A stretch of DNA of 64,000 nucleotides from Thermococcus piezophilus (GCF_001647085.1 NZ_CP015520.1:1632219-1696218); one strand, 5' to 3'; counted from the stretch's first letter, positions 52,272-61,696 are shown. Program-made: numbers and translations. Notes: generated from the letters alone by a model not told the origin.

Positions 52272-53099
52272 TCAAATCTCCTTCGGAGGCACCAGAATTC
52301 CGAGTTCAGTTACTATCCCCCTAACGTATTTCCAGGGCGTGATGTCAAAGAGGTAGCCTCGAATCAGAAGGTGATTCCTCTTGAACTTCCTTTCAACGAT
52401 TTCTACCTCATCGGAGGTCAGTTCTGGATGTAGCTTGAAGCTCTCGGCCGCGATGTAGAACGGAACGCCATTGTCATGACAGGCTAGGGCAAGGAGGTAC
52501 GTGCCAGCCTTGTTGATTACAGCCCCATCCCTAGTCACGTTGTCGGCCCCGACTAAAGCTAAGGTTGCCTTTCCCGCAAAGATGCCGATCTGGGCATCGG
52601 TGATGATCTCGAAGGGAATCCCTAGGCTTTCCAATTCTCTCGCCAGCGCCAGCCCCTCGTAGTCGGGCGCGCTTTCCGTCAGGATGACCCTGAAGCGCTT
52701 GCCCTTTTTCTTAGCAGCCTTGAAAATCTCTAGCACGGCGGAGGAGAAGGAGTGGGTTAGGATTACCTCATTCTCATCTATCAGCTCGCTGCCTATGTTG
52801 CCGATCTCCCTTTTGGCTTCCTCGCTCAGCTTTATGAACTCCTCGGCCTTGGCCCTAACGAGCCCAGAATTATCCGTGATTGGAATGAACCTGCTGAGGT
52901 TGTAAAGCGAGACCATCGTCCTGTTCACCACTGGAATTTCTTCCCTCATCTCTTCGAGCGCTTTTCTGAGCTCTTCGCCGCTTAAAAGCTCAGCGAGCTT
53001 TATGTATGCTTCCGCACCTCTCCTAGCCAGATAGCTCGCGCCCCTTATGCGCTCTGCGCGCATCTCTTCGAGGATGGAGTGAATTTCTGGGGGAAGCAT
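52272..53099 (-). CDS. eIF2B alpha/beta/delta-like protein (aIF2B-like)
   Basis: This 275-residue protein has a helical N-terminal region and the Rossmann-like C-terminal domain of the eIF2B/MtnA/R15P-isomerase superfamily: ILTHSFSSAVLEIF near 112, VILTESAPDYEG, ITDAQIGIFAGKATLALVGA and DNVTRDGAVINKAGTYLLAL. It is shorter than archaeal ribose-1,5-bisphosphate isomerase (about 320 residues), so I favour the eIF2B-like branch. That branch has been proposed to bind aIF2 alpha, but its cellular role is not settled. It stands alone between the secreted-protein gene and the CinA-like gene. Confidence 0.85.
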   Translation of the reverse strand: MLPPEIHSILEEMRAERIRGASYLARRGAEAYIKLAELLSGEELRKALEEMREEIPVVNRTMVSLYNLSRFIPITDNSGLVRAKAEEFIKLSEEAKREIGNIGSELIDENEVILTHSFSSAVLEIFKAAKKKGKRFRVILTESAPDYEGLALARELESLGIPFEIITDAQIGIFAGKATLALVGADNVTRDGAVINKAGTYLLALACHDNGVPFYIAAESFKLHPELTSDEVEIVERKFKRNHLLIRGYLFDITPWKYVRGIVTELGILVPPKEI

Positions 53100-53183
53100 G
53101 GCTCACACCACGACAGTGGTTGATTCCTCTTCGGCTAGATTTGAACCCGATGGAATTGCCCGTTTATCCTTATCACACTTTCG

Positions 53184-53942
53184 CTACCAGCCCTCTTCAA
53201 AGTGAATGCCCCTTTCCTCCATGAAGGCCTTGGCCTTCTCTATCTCCTCCCCGCCCTCGCCGAAGATTATTACCCCGATGTATTTGCCAAAGCCCTTGGG
53301 CGAGGAGTGTATTCTTACCTTGAAGCGCTCTACTGCCTCAGTCAGAATCGGAGCAAGCTTCGACTCGTCGGTTATCTCTGCCAGGAGCTTCCTCTGGATA
53401 AACTTCCTCTCACCGAGCCTTGGGAGGACTTCCCTCTCGAGCATTGCCTTCATCTCACGCGGCATTCCCGGGAGGACGAAAATCTTAACGCCCCCGTGCT
53501 CTGTGAACGCCCCAGGTGCGGCTCCCTCGGTGTTCTCCAGAGGAACGGCCCCTTCCGGAAGGTAGGCCATCTTTTTCCTTCCCTCGTTTAGCTCGGGGTC
53601 GTCGATGTAGCCTTCCTTATAAAGGTGCTCGTAGAAGGCCTTAATCCTTTCAAGGCAGGGCTCACAAAGGGTTAGATTCTTCCCGAGGGCCTCGGCAACG
53701 GCAAGCATAGTCACGTCGTCGTGGGTCGGTCCCAGACCTCCAGAGATGATGAGAACCTCTGGTTTCCTATCTAGGATCTCACGGATAACCTTCTTTATCT
53801 CCTCGACGTCATCGCCAACGGTGGTCTTCCTTCTCACCCAGTAGCCCCTCTGGGTGAGCTTCCGGGCTATGAAAGCCGAGTTACTGTCCACGGTGTTTCC
53901 GGTGAGGAGCTCGTCTCCTATGGTCAGGATTTCTGCGAACAT
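53184..53942 (-). CDS. CinA/MoeA-type molybdopterin-binding domain protein
   Basis: This 252-residue protein starts AEILTIGDELLTGNTVDSNS, the CinA signature, and has IISGGLGPTHDDVT near 58-71 and FVLPGMPREMKAMLE near 160. It has the MoCF-like domain without the C-terminal amidohydrolase domain of full-length CinA. Bacterial CinA proteins hydrolyse ADP-ribose or deamidate NMN; this archaeal form is annotated mostly by domain. I start at ATG 53942, behind GGTGGTGG; a longer reading to 54002 lacks a ribosome binding site. Confidence 0.85.
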   Translation of the reverse strand: MFAEILTIGDELLTGNTVDSNSAFIARKLTQRGYWVRRKTTVGDDVEEIKKVIREILDRKPEVLIISGGLGPTHDDVTMLAVAEALGKNLTLCEPCLERIKAFYEHLYKEGYIDDPELNEGRKKMAYLPEGAVPLENTEGAAPGAFTEHGGVKIFVLPGMPREMKAMLEREVLPRLGERKFIQRKLLAEITDESKLAPILTEAVERFKVRIHSSPKGFGKYIGVIIFGEGGEEIEKAKAFMEERGIHFEEGW

Positions 53943-54096
53943 GCCACCACCGCTGGATATTTTGAAGTCCCCCTTATAATCCCAGCGGGGGGAGTTTTCC
54001 ATTTATATGTCAAAAATTTCTTTCTCGACGTTGTTTTTCACCAGGAGTGAAAGCAACGCTTAAGTATTTCATAGGTATAAAATGGTTGGTGGTGGC

Positions 54097-55101
54097 ATGA
54101 AGGTTAAGGTGGGAATTAACGGCTACGGAACCATAGGAAAGCGCGTCGCTTATGCCGTGATGAAGCAGGACGACATGGAGCTCATCGGTGTAACGAAAAC
54201 AAAGCTCGACTTTGAGGTCCACAGGGCAAAGGAGCTTGGTATTCCGGTTTATGCCGCGAGCGAGGAGTTCCTTCCGAGGTTTGAAAAAGCGGGCTTCGAA
54301 GTCGCTGGAACGCTCACAGACCTGCTCGAAAAGGTTGACGTTATCGTAGATGCAACCCCCGGAGGAATGGGGGCCAAGAACAAAGTTCTTTACGAGAAGG
54401 CAGGAGTTAAGGCCATCTTCCAGGGCGGCGAGAAGGCCAGCGTTGCCCAGGTTTCCTTCGTCGCCCAGGCCAACTACCAGGCGGCCCTCGGCAAGGACTA
54501 CGTCAGGGTCGTTTCTTGTAACACCACGGGCCTAACCAGGACCCTCTCGGCCATTCAGGAGTACATCGACTATGTCTACGCGGTGATGATTAGAAGGGCG
54601 GCTGATCCGAACGACATCAAAAGGGGGCCAATTAACGCTATAAAGCCCAGCGTAACCGTCCCATCGCACCACGGGCCAGATGTGCAGACGGTCATCCCGA
54701 TAAACATCGAGACCTCTGCTTTTGTCGTTCCGACGACGATAATGCACGTCCACTCGATAATGGTCGAGCTGAAAAAGCCGCTGGAAGCAAAGGACGTCAT
54801 AGACATCTTCGAGAACACCACGCGCGTTCTGCTCTTCGAGAAGGAGAGGGGCTTTGAGAGCACCGCGCAGCTCATAGAGTTCGCCCGCGACCTACACAGG
54901 GAGTGGAACAACCTCTACGAGATAGCCGTCTGGAAAGATAGCATAAGCGTCCGCGGAAACAGGCTCTTCTACATACAGGCTGTCCACCAGGAAAGCGATG
55001 TAGTGCCCGAGAACATCGACGCGATAAGGGCCATGTTCGAGCTGGCCGACAAGTGGGAGAGCATAAGGAAGACGAACCAGAGCCTCGGGATTTTGAGGTG
55101 A
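54097..55101 (+). CDS. gap: Archaeal phosphorylating glyceraldehyde-3-phosphate dehydrogenase
   Basis: This 334-residue protein has a Rossmann start ([18 protein letters not shown]) and catalytic Cys141 in [26 protein letters not shown] near 171 and [11 protein letters not shown] are typical of the archaeal family, which is distant from bacterial GAPDH. In Thermococcales glycolysis runs mainly through ferredoxin-dependent GAPOR, so this enzyme works chiefly in gluconeogenesis. The ATG at 54097 is preceded by GGTGGTGG. TATA-like TTAAGTATTT lies near 54060. Confidence 0.97.
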   Translation: MKVKVGINGYGTIGKRVAYAVMKQDDMELIGVTKTKLDFEVHRAKELGIPVYAASEEFLPRFEKAGFEVAGTLTDLLEKVDVIVDATPGGMGAKNKVLYEKAGVKAIFQGGEKASVAQVSFVAQANYQAALGKDYVRVVSCNTTGLTRTLSAIQEYIDYVYAVMIRRAADPNDIKRGPINAIKPSVTVPSHHGPDVQTVIPINIETSAFVVPTTIMHVHSIMVELKKPLEAKDVIDIFENTTRVLLFEKERGFESTAQLIEFARDLHREWNNLYEIAVWKDSISVRGNRLFYIQAVHQESDVVPENIDAIRAMFELADKWESIRKTNQSLGILR

Positions 55102-55188
55102 GCTTTTATCTTTTCATCTTTGCCAGACTGATAACGCTTCTGTTAAGGTTCAGCCAGGAACCGCTGAAGGAATTGAAATAAAGAAAGC

Positions 55189-56295
55189 TCAGACCAGCGA
55201 CGCCACGGAGTATAGGAAAACCAAGAAGAAAATCGCTCCGGTAAAGTAGGCAACGCCGTGTGGAATCCTCACACACTTCGGTGGGTAAACCTTTCCCGTT
55301 TTAAGATACATACCCACGGGCAGGATTCCAGCGTAAAGGAGGCCGCCGAAGGTTCCAGCGAGCCAGAGGGCACTGACGAAGCTCTTAAGCCCAGCGAAGT
55401 ATATCAGTAGTGGTGGAACCACCGTCAAGAGCCACGCGCTTCTCTTGTCAAGCTTAAACGCCTCGCGAAGGTTGTCCATCTGGGCAAAGCCTATCCCTAT
55501 GTAGCTCGTGCTTATCGCCGCAAGCGGGAGGATAAGACCGAGCACTTTACCGAGACTTCCGTAGTAGTCTTCGAGAGCCGATGTGGCCAGCTGTGGGGTG
55601 TTCCCGCCGAGCGCACCAACAAAGGCGAGGACGAAGAGAGCGTAGAAGGCCATAGGCACTAGGTAGCCTACGAGGACGGCTTTCTTGGTCTCCTCAGCAC
55701 TGCCTAGTCCCTTGTACATCTCGGGCACAACCATGTGGCTGACGTAGGCGAAGATGGCAACGCCTATCCCCGCAACAGCCGCTGAGACATCGACTGTTGC
55801 CATGTTCTCGACGTTGACTTTTGGAAGCATCAGGATAACGGCCAGGGCCAAAGCACCGAGCAGAAGGAAGTTGAGCATCAGCTCGGCCTCTCCAGATGCC
55901 TTGAGGCCCATCAGTACAATGGCACTCATAACCAGCCAAAAGGCAACGGCACAGATGGTTTTGTTGATCCCGAACAGGGACGAGAGAATGTCGCCGCTCC
56001 CAGATATATATGCTATCAGCGCTCCGTAGCTGAGAACGGACATGCTCGCGAGCATGAGCCAGCCGCCCGCTTTTCCGAGCGTCTCGCGCGCAAGTGAGGT
56101 GAGCGTTCCTCCCCTCTGGACTGCCATCTCAAGCACGAGGAGAGCCGTGAGAAGCGTAAGAACGCCAACCGCTGCGATAATCGCTATCCCCGCAAAGCCG
56201 ACATCCTTAAGCGCGTACGGCAGGCCCAGAACGCCCGCCCCTATTTGAGTCCCTATGAGTATGGCACTCGCCTCGGCAAGTGTCAGCTTCTTCAT
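55189..56295 (-). CDS. Aromatic-amino-acid-type permease
   Basis: This 368-residue protein has 11 or so membrane helices. ASAILIGTQIGAGVLGLPYA at residues 8-27 is the substrate-binding first helix of the amino-acid/aromatic permease (Mtr/TnaB/TyrP-like) group, and VSHMVVPEMYKGLG near 190 matches helix 6 of that group. It imports amino acids with a proton or sodium ion. The exact substrate cannot be read. The start is ATG 56295, behind GGTGATGG. It is convergent with gap. Confidence 0.85.
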   Translation of the reverse strand: MKKLTLAEASAILIGTQIGAGVLGLPYALKDVGFAGIAIIAAVGVLTLLTALLVLEMAVQRGGTLTSLARETLGKAGGWLMLASMSVLSYGALIAYISGSGDILSSLFGINKTICAVAFWLVMSAIVLMGLKASGEAELMLNFLLLGALALAVILMLPKVNVENMATVDVSAAVAGIGVAIFAYVSHMVVPEMYKGLGSAEETKKAVLVGYLVPMAFYALFVLAFVGALGGNTPQLATSALEDYYGSLGKVLGLILPLAAISTSYIGIGFAQMDNLREAFKLDKRSAWLLTVVPPLLIYFAGLKSFVSALWLAGTFGGLLYAGILPVGMYLKTGKVYPPKCVRIPHGVAYFTGAIFFLVFLYSVASLV

Positions 56296-56399
56296 TACCA
56301 TCACCGAAGCGTGAAGGAATGTTCATGGATTTAAGCGTTGCTCCGAAAAAAGGTGTTCGTCACTGATACGAGAAAAAGAGCAGAGAACAGACTTGGACG

Positions 56400-56690
56400 T
56401 TAGAGTCCAAGTTTTTTAAGGGCTTCTTTGCTGGAAAGACCCTTAACCAGGAGGTCTTTCTCACGAGAAGTTTCGCCCCGAATTATTTCGACCTCGGCCC
56501 CAAGCAGCTTGGAGAAGAACTTGACTGCCTCTTTATTCGCCTTTCCCTCCACTGGTGGAGCTTTGATTTTCACCTTCAGCCTTCCGCGCCACTCATCAAC
56601 ACCTTCAATCTCGTTCTTCTTCGCCTTCGGCTGGACGTAAAGCAGGATTACAACGCCGTCCTTGGTTTCCCTGATGAACTTTGCGCTCAT
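56400..56690 (-). CDS. DUF167 (YggU-family) protein
   Basis: This 96-residue protein shows LLYVQPKAKKNEIEG near 16, then LKVKIKAPPVEGKANKEAVK and FFSKLLGAEVEIIRGETSRE, the full DUF167 signature. It is a small alpha/beta protein of unknown function, widespread in archaea and bacteria. The start is ATG 56690, with GGAGGG 7 nt upstream, 14 nt after the stop of the HEPN-like gene, with which it may share a transcript. Confidence 0.92.
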   Translation of the reverse strand: MSAKFIRETKDGVVILLYVQPKAKKNEIEGVDEWRGRLKVKIKAPPVEGKANKEAVKFFSKLLGAEVEIIRGETSREKDLLVKGLSSKEALKKLGL

Positions 56691-56704
56691 GTTGAACCCT
56701 CCAG

Positions 56705-57172
56705 TCAACTAATAAATGGAACTCCAATAATGTATGGTGATAGTCCATCAGGATAGCGTTTCATAAATCGCGCGTAGTTCTTTTTGAATACCTCGGTATC
56801 CTTTACTTCGTCTAACCACTTCTCTACATCTTCAAGGATGTCCATCACAAATATCTGGACATCAATGTTCAAAGCATCATTTAAAATGTTGCAATGGAAA
56901 ATATTTGACGTAGCCGTTAGTTCAACAAAAAGAACCCTTGAATAGCTGCTTTTGGGATGCTGAGAGGTGCCCTGATGTACAAATGAGCACCTAAAATAAT
57001 AACAATCCTCCCCAGTTAAGCATCCTTTATACTTCTCTCCCACATACTTGTTGAACCACTCAATATACCGGTGTTTTTTAGCTTCTCCGTCTTCTGAGCT
57101 GAGTGCGCCACAAATATCTGGGAGCTCCAGGACGTGGTTCGGGACACGGCAGTAGAGGAGGTGGATTTTCAT
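56705..57172 (-). CDS. HEPN-like protein with RX4H motif
   Basis: This 155-residue protein matches a widespread uncharacterised group whose core is DICGALSSEDGEAKKHRYIE, then WFNKYVGEKYKGCLTGEDCY and FRCSFVHQG. R61 and H66 form R-x4-H, the active-site spacing of HEPN ribonucleases, within a mainly helical context. The second half (DALNIDVQIFVMDILEDVEK) is alpha/beta. The gene is clearly richer in A/T than glyS next to it, which suggests recent transfer. Start at ATG 57172, with GGTGTC upstream. No paired nucleotidyltransferase (MNT) gene is adjacent. Enzymatic activity is inference. Confidence 0.55.
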   Translation of the reverse strand: MKIHLLYCRVPNHVLELPDICGALSSEDGEAKKHRYIEWFNKYVGEKYKGCLTGEDCYYFRCSFVHQGTSQHPKSSYSRVLFVELTATSNIFHCNILNDALNIDVQIFVMDILEDVEKWLDEVKDTEVFKKNYARFMKRYPDGLSPYIIGVPFIS

Positions 57173-57207
57173 GAGAGACACCAAAAGAGATTGAGAAAAG
57201 GAAGAGC

Positions 57208-58911
57208 TCACTTTCCGAAAATCAGCTCCCTCAGCTTCTCTGGAAGCTCCTCTATCTTTACCCTCATCTGCTCCCTCGTGTCGCGGTCCCTAATCGTTAC
57301 CGTGCCATCCTCCGGCGTCTGGTTGTCTATCGTGACGCAGTAGGGCGTTCCAATCTCATCGTACCTAATGTAGCGCCTTCCTATCGTGTCCTTCTCGTCG
57401 TACACCGCTATGAAGCCCGCCTTCTGGAGCTTTCTGAACACATCATAGGCTATGCTTTTCAGCGGTTCCTTCGCAACGAGCGGCAGAACTGCGACTTCTA
57501 TAGGCGCCATGTCCTTCTTGAGCTTCAGGTATGTTCTGTCCTCTTCGATGACGAGGCTGTTCTCAAGGAGCAGGTAGAAGGGCCTGTCTATTCCAAAGCT
57601 CGGCTCAAGGACGTGGGGCAATATCTTCTCGCCCGTTATCTTCTCCTCAACTTCTTTGATTATGAAGTCGTCCTTCTCAAGCTCGTAGCCGTCTATGATG
57701 GCTTTGCCAGTCTCGTTGAGGCTCTTGACTATCTTTTCGAGCTCCTCCTGGCTCATCGCCTTGAGCTTCTCGTTTATCCTCTTGGCGTCGCCCTTGAGCT
57801 TCGGTCCAACGCGCTTCATGTTGAGGCTGACAATCAGGCGTTTGACTATCTTCGGCTCGTCGTAGTGGATGAGGACGGTTAAATCTGCCCCGCTCATCTT
57901 CATGTGCTTGCTGAGGTCATAATCCCCACGGTAGGCCACGCCGACGCACTCCACCCAGCCGAAGCGTTCGCTGTGTATTTCCACATCCCATGTGTCGCTA
58001 GAGTAGTGGGCCCTTTCCTCGGGCAACTGCTGGCGGAAGCGTATGGCACTCTCGGGAATTCCTATGTCGAGGAGAACGCGCTTGACCATGGCCATATAGT
58101 AGGCGAAGAAGGTGTTCATGATGTAGCCCCTCTTTACAGCCTCTTCTGCGGTTATCTCAATCTCGCCGAGGTTTTTGAGCTGGTTCTCTATCGGATAGAG
58201 CCTTAGCACCTCATCCTTGACCTCGTCGAAGTGTGGATGTTCAGTCTCCTTCGGGTTGAAGAATATCTCCGCCTCGGCCTGCGTGAACTCCCTCAGGCGG
58301 AGCATTCCCTGCCTGGGTGAGATCTCATTACGGTAGGCCTTCCCAATCTGGAACACACCGAAGGGAAGCTTGTTCCTTGCGAAAGAGTTTAAGCGTCTGA
58401 AGTTCACGAAGATGCCCTGAGCCGTTTCTGGCCTCAGGTAACCCTTCTGGTCGCCGTAGGGGCCTATCTTCGTCTCGAACATGAGGTTGAAGTACCACAC
58501 ATCAGAAAGCTCGCCGCCGCACTCGGGGCATTTTATATCGTGATTCCTTATAAGCTGGGTCAAATTGTCGGCACTCATCCCCTCGGTGTCTATGTCTAAA
58601 GCATCTTCAACTAGGTGGTCGGCCCTGAAGCGCGCGCCGCACTTTTTACACTCTACGAGTGGGTCAACGAACTTTTCCACGTGGCCGCTTGCTATGAAAA
58701 CCTTTTCTGGGGTTATGTCGGGTGTTTCGAGCTCGAAGAATCCCTCCCTCTGGAAGGCCTCCCTTATCTTCTGCTCTATCTTCTTCTTGATAGTCGCACC
58801 GAGTGGACCATAATCATAAAAACCTCTCGCACCACCGTAAATTTCAAAGCTGCCCCAAGCGAAGCCTCTCCTCCTCATGAGGTCCTGAAGAATCTCGTAC
58901 TTATCGGCCAT
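57208..58911 (-). CDS. glyS: Glycyl-tRNA synthetase (alpha2 type)
   Basis: This 567-residue class II synthetase starts KYEILQDLMRRRGFAWGSFE, and motif 1 lies in YDYGPLGATIKKKIEQKI. The insertion holds a zinc site with CKKCGA and CPECGG. Motif 2 is in FGVFQIGKAYRNEISPRQGM and motif 3 near SFGIDRPFYLLLE. The C-terminal 100 residues are the anticodon-binding domain. It charges tRNA-Gly. I start at ATG 58911, behind GGTGGTGAG. Length is normal. Confidence 0.97.
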   Translation of the reverse strand: MADKYEILQDLMRRRGFAWGSFEIYGGARGFYDYGPLGATIKKKIEQKIREAFQREGFFELETPDITPEKVFIASGHVEKFVDPLVECKKCGARFRADHLVEDALDIDTEGMSADNLTQLIRNHDIKCPECGGELSDVWYFNLMFETKIGPYGDQKGYLRPETAQGIFVNFRRLNSFARNKLPFGVFQIGKAYRNEISPRQGMLRLREFTQAEAEIFFNPKETEHPHFDEVKDEVLRLYPIENQLKNLGEIEITAEEAVKRGYIMNTFFAYYMAMVKRVLLDIGIPESAIRFRQQLPEERAHYSSDTWDVEIHSERFGWVECVGVAYRGDYDLSKHMKMSGADLTVLIHYDEPKIVKRLIVSLNMKRVGPKLKGDAKRINEKLKAMSQEELEKIVKSLNETGKAIIDGYELEKDDFIIKEVEEKITGEKILPHVLEPSFGIDRPFYLLLENSLVIEEDRTYLKLKKDMAPIEVAVLPLVAKEPLKSIAYDVFRKLQKAGFIAVYDEKDTIGRRYIRYDEIGTPYCVTIDNQTPEDGTVTIRDRDTREQMRVKIEELPEKLRELIFGK

Positions 58912-59060
58912 GCTCACCACCTGAAAGTCAAGTAAGGGATTTTCATAAAAACCTTTTGGGCGGTCGTTCGTCTAATTGTTAAGATGGGCAAGGGGAAAGA
59001 GTTATAAACCGAATACCTCGTTATCGCTATGAACTTTAATTATTTGGGAGGTGTGTGAAA

Positions 59061-59297
59061 ATGGCGGAAAGACCACTCGACGTTATCCACAGGTCCCTCG
59101 ACAAGGATGTGCTCGTCATCCTGAAGAAGGGGTTCGAGTTCAGGGGCAAGCTCATCGGTTACGACATTCACCTGAACATCGTCCTCGCCGGTGCCGAGAT
59201 GATTCAGGACGGCGAGGTCGTTAAGAAGTACGGTAAAATCGTTATCAGGGGAGACAATGTCCTGGCGATTTCCCCTGTTGATGTTGGTGTTGAGTGA
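59061..59297 (+). CDS. Sm-like archaeal RNA-binding protein (SmAP1)
   Basis: This 78-residue protein has the Sm1 motif (ILKKGFEFRGKLIGYDIHLN with the conserved Asp and Asn) and the Sm2 motif (IVIRGDNVLAIS). It forms a heptameric ring that binds U-rich RNA. The start is ATG 59061, after GGGAGGTG; an in-frame GTG lies 6 nt upstream. It is followed 34 nt later by the L37e gene, a conserved archaeal pair. TATA-like GTTATAAACC lies near 59001. Confidence 0.96.
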   Translation: MAERPLDVIHRSLDKDVLVILKKGFEFRGKLIGYDIHLNIVLAGAEMIQDGEVVKKYGKIVIRGDNVLAISPVDVGVE

Positions 59298-59331
59298 ACT
59301 TTAGTGAGCCGAGAGTTGGTGGGGTGATACT

Positions 59332-59520
59332 ATGGGAAGCGGGACTGCACCAAAGGGCAGGAGGAACCACACTCCAACTCACATAAAGTGTCGCAGGTGC
59401 GGCAAGAGGTCATACAACATAAGGAAGGGCTACTGTGCTTCGTGCGGCTTCGGCAGGAGCAGGCGCATGAGGAGGTACCGCTGGTCCCACAAGTGGAAGA
59501 AGAAGAGGAACCTCCTCTGA
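59332..59520 (+). CDS. rpl37e: 50S ribosomal protein L37e
   Basis: This 62-residue protein is [20 protein letters not shown] at the N-terminus, with a CxxC/CxxC zinc finger (CRRCGKR and CASCGFG) and a basic [14 protein letters not shown] tail. It is a structural protein of the large ribosomal subunit near the exit tunnel. It is co-transcribed with the Sm-like gene. T-rich sequence after the stop (59521-59552) fits a terminator. Confidence 0.98.
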   Translation: MGSGTAPKGRRNHTPTHIKCRRCGKRSYNIRKGYCASCGFGRSRRMRRYRWSHKWKKKRNLL

Positions 59521-59642
59521 ACCTTTTCTCTTTGTTTGTTCTTTTTTGGCCCTTTTCGTGGCGTGTTTGACCCGTTATGTTGGACAGCCACCACAACCCT
59601 TTTAAGCTCCACTCTCATCTCACCGTTTAGAGGGGCGTCTTA

Positions 59643-61043
59643 ATGCTGCACTTCAACGAGGATCAGCAAAGGCTGTGGAAGCTTGCCTGGCCGGCCATCA
59701 TGGGCAACATATCCCAGACCCTCCTTAACTTAGTTGATATGGTGATGGTTGGCCAGCTCGGTGCGCTAGCCCTGGCCGCGGTTGGTCTCGGCGGTCAGGT
59801 CAGCTGGTTTATGATGCCGATAATGGCGGCAGTTGCTACGGGAACCCTCGCCCTCGTTGCAAGGTTCGTCGGCGCCAAGGACGAAGAGAACGCAACTTTA
59901 GCTTTAGAGCAGAGTCTTTACCTGTCTTTTCTCCTTGGAATTCCAGTGATGCTCTTCGGCTGGTTCTTCGGCGATGACATCCTTAGGATCATGGGTGCCA
60001 GCGATAACGTCATTGAGCTCGGCTACGAGTACATAAAGGTGCTCTTTGCCTTCTATCCAATAAGGTTCGTCGGATTCACAGCCTTTTCCGCCCTCAGGGG
60101 GGCCGGAGACACAAAAACGCCAATGAAGCTGGGCATACTCATGAACATTGTCAACGCGGTTTTCGACTACCTGCTAATCTTCGGAAAGTTCGGCTTTCCA
60201 AAGCTCGGCCCAGTTGGAGCGGCGTGGGGCTCTGGAATTGGTATAACGACTTCCTTCCTGATAGGCCTTTACCTCCTCAGCAGCGGCAGGCTTGTGCTTC
60301 ACTTCAAGCCAAGCTGGTCTTTCCACACCAGCATGGCCAGGAGGGTATTGCGCATAGGTATTCCAACGATGGTCGAGCGCGGGCTGTTCAGCTTCTACAA
60401 CTTCCTCTACATGAGCATAGTGACGCGCTTCGGGACCATAGCTTTGGCCGCACACCAGGTCGGCATTAGGGTGGAGAGCATAGCATACATGCCAGCCTTT
60501 GGCTTCAACGTGGCAACGGCTGCTTTAGTTGGTCAGAGCCTCGGCGAGGGAAGGCCCGATAAAGCCGAAAAGACCGTTTACGAGGCCATCAAGATGGTCA
60601 GCCTCTTCATGGCCACCATGGCGGTGATCCTTATGGCCTTCCCGCGCTACCTTGTCATGCCCTTTATCAGCCCCAGCGACCCGAATTACGGAGAGGTTCT
60701 CAGGCTCGCGGCGATTTACCTGATAATTGTCGGCATAAGTGAGATACCCCTCGGCTGGCTCTTCGTCATTGGCGGGGCTTTGAGGGGAGCGGGAGACACC
60801 AAGAGCCCGATGTACATAACCGCGGTGAGCAAGCTGCTCTTCAGGATAGTCCCCGCATATCTGCTCGGTTTTGGCTTCACTATTCCGGGCTTTACACTTG
60901 GCCAATGGACATTCCCGGGATTCACTTTTGAAGGTCTCGGCGTTATAGCGGCATGGATAGCCATGAGCCTCGAGACATTCACTACAGCTGCCCTCTTCTG
61001 GTGGGTGTTCAAGCGCGGAAAGTGGAAGCGTGTGAAGGTATGA
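59643..61043 (+). CDS. MATE-family efflux transporter
   Basis: This 466-residue protein has 12 membrane helices in two MatE repeats. The first begins LWKLAWPAIMGNISQTLLNL and contains MMPIMAAVATGTLALVARFV; the second begins RRVLRIGIPTMVERGLFSFY. FSALRGAGDTKTPMK and GALRGAGDTKSPMY are the matching loops of the two repeats. It exports cationic drugs or metabolites in exchange for sodium or protons. The ATG at 59643 has GAGGGGCG upstream. Confidence 0.94.
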   Translation: MLHFNEDQQRLWKLAWPAIMGNISQTLLNLVDMVMVGQLGALALAAVGLGGQVSWFMMPIMAAVATGTLALVARFVGAKDEENATLALEQSLYLSFLLGIPVMLFGWFFGDDILRIMGASDNVIELGYEYIKVLFAFYPIRFVGFTAFSALRGAGDTKTPMKLGILMNIVNAVFDYLLIFGKFGFPKLGPVGAAWGSGIGITTSFLIGLYLLSSGRLVLHFKPSWSFHTSMARRVLRIGIPTMVERGLFSFYNFLYMSIVTRFGTIALAAHQVGIRVESIAYMPAFGFNVATAALVGQSLGEGRPDKAEKTVYEAIKMVSLFMATMAVILMAFPRYLVMPFISPSDPNYGEVLRLAAIYLIIVGISEIPLGWLFVIGGALRGAGDTKSPMYITAVSKLLFRIVPAYLLGFGFTIPGFTLGQWTFPGFTFEGLGVIAAWIAMSLETFTTAALFWWVFKRGKWKRVKV

Positions 61044-61050
61044 CAAAATG

Positions 61051-61057
61051 TTTATAT
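61051..61057 (+). promoter_or_regulatory. TATA box of the VapBC pair
   Basis: TTTATAT lies about 39 nt upstream of the vapB ATG, so transcription would start near 61080. It lies just past the MATE stop, giving the toxin-antitoxin pair its own promoter. Confidence 0.5.
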
Positions 61058-61089
61058 CTTTGTATTGCGAAGATGTAAATGGTGATTGT

Positions 61090-61311
61090 ATGGCAGTCGT
61101 CAGCGTCCGCGTCCCCGATGAGCTTAAGGCGAAGATGAAAGAGGTAAACATCAACTGGAGTGAGGAGATAAGAAAGTTCATCGAATCAAAGATCCGAGAA
61201 TACAATCGAAAAAAAGCCCTTGAAGAGATTCGGACACTTCTTAAAGATGTTCCCGGGACAGAGAAAGGAACCGCAGCCAAATACGTGAGGGATGACCGTG
61301 ATAGTAATTGA
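61090..61311 (+). CDS. vapB: VapB-type antitoxin
   Basis: This 73-residue protein begins AVVSVRVPDELKAKMKEVNI, a ribbon-helix-helix DNA-binding domain, and has a helical C-terminus (EEIRKFIESKIREYNRKKAL) of the kind that wraps around a PIN toxin. It would repress its own promoter and neutralise VapC. The start is ATG 61090, with GGTGAT 5 nt upstream; an earlier in-frame ATG at 61048 lies on the TATA box. The toxin gene overlaps its 3' end by 20 nt. Confidence 0.88.
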   Translation: MAVVSVRVPDELKAKMKEVNINWSEEIRKFIESKIREYNRKKALEEIRTLLKDVPGTEKGTAAKYVRDDRDSN

Positions 61312-61696
61312 TGCCTCTGCAATAGCCAAATACATTCTCAAGGAGGAGGGTTGGGAGCACCTTGAGCAATACCTTGCCATGGGGCCCGTGTCCGTAGACC
61401 ACGCACTCTTGGAGGTCACTAACGCCGTCTGGAAACATTTTGTGCTCTACGAATGGGTAGATAAAGAGATTGCCGAAAAGATGTTCAGGGCCATTGATCT
61501 GCTTCCAAATGTAATTCCCTTCGAAAGATTTCAGGGTTACCTCAAAGAAGCGAGAGAGATAGCAGTTGAATGTAGAATCTCAGTTTACGATAGTCTCTAC
61601 ATATCTCAAGCAAGAAAGTACGGAACACTTCTCACAAGCGATAAAAAGCAGGGAAAAATAGCAGAAGGCCTGGGTATTAATGTAATTTTCATTTAG
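61292..61696 (+). CDS. vapC: VapC-type PIN-domain ribonuclease toxin
   Basis: This 134-residue PIN protein has acidic active-site residues: Asp7 (VIDASAIAKYIL), Glu in LLEVTNAVWK near 40, Asp in SVYDSLYISQARKYG near 98, and TSDKKQGKIA near 116. It would cleave RNA when not bound by VapB. The overlap with vapB shows translational coupling. Its stop overlaps the convergent rubrerythrin-VIT1 gene by 4 nt. All catalytic residues are present, so it appears active. Confidence 0.92.
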   Translation: MTVIVIDASAIAKYILKEEGWEHLEQYLAMGPVSVDHALLEVTNAVWKHFVLYEWVDKEIAEKMFRAIDLLPNVIPFERFQGYLKEAREIAVECRISVYDSLYISQARKYGTLLTSDKKQGKIAEGLGINVIFI

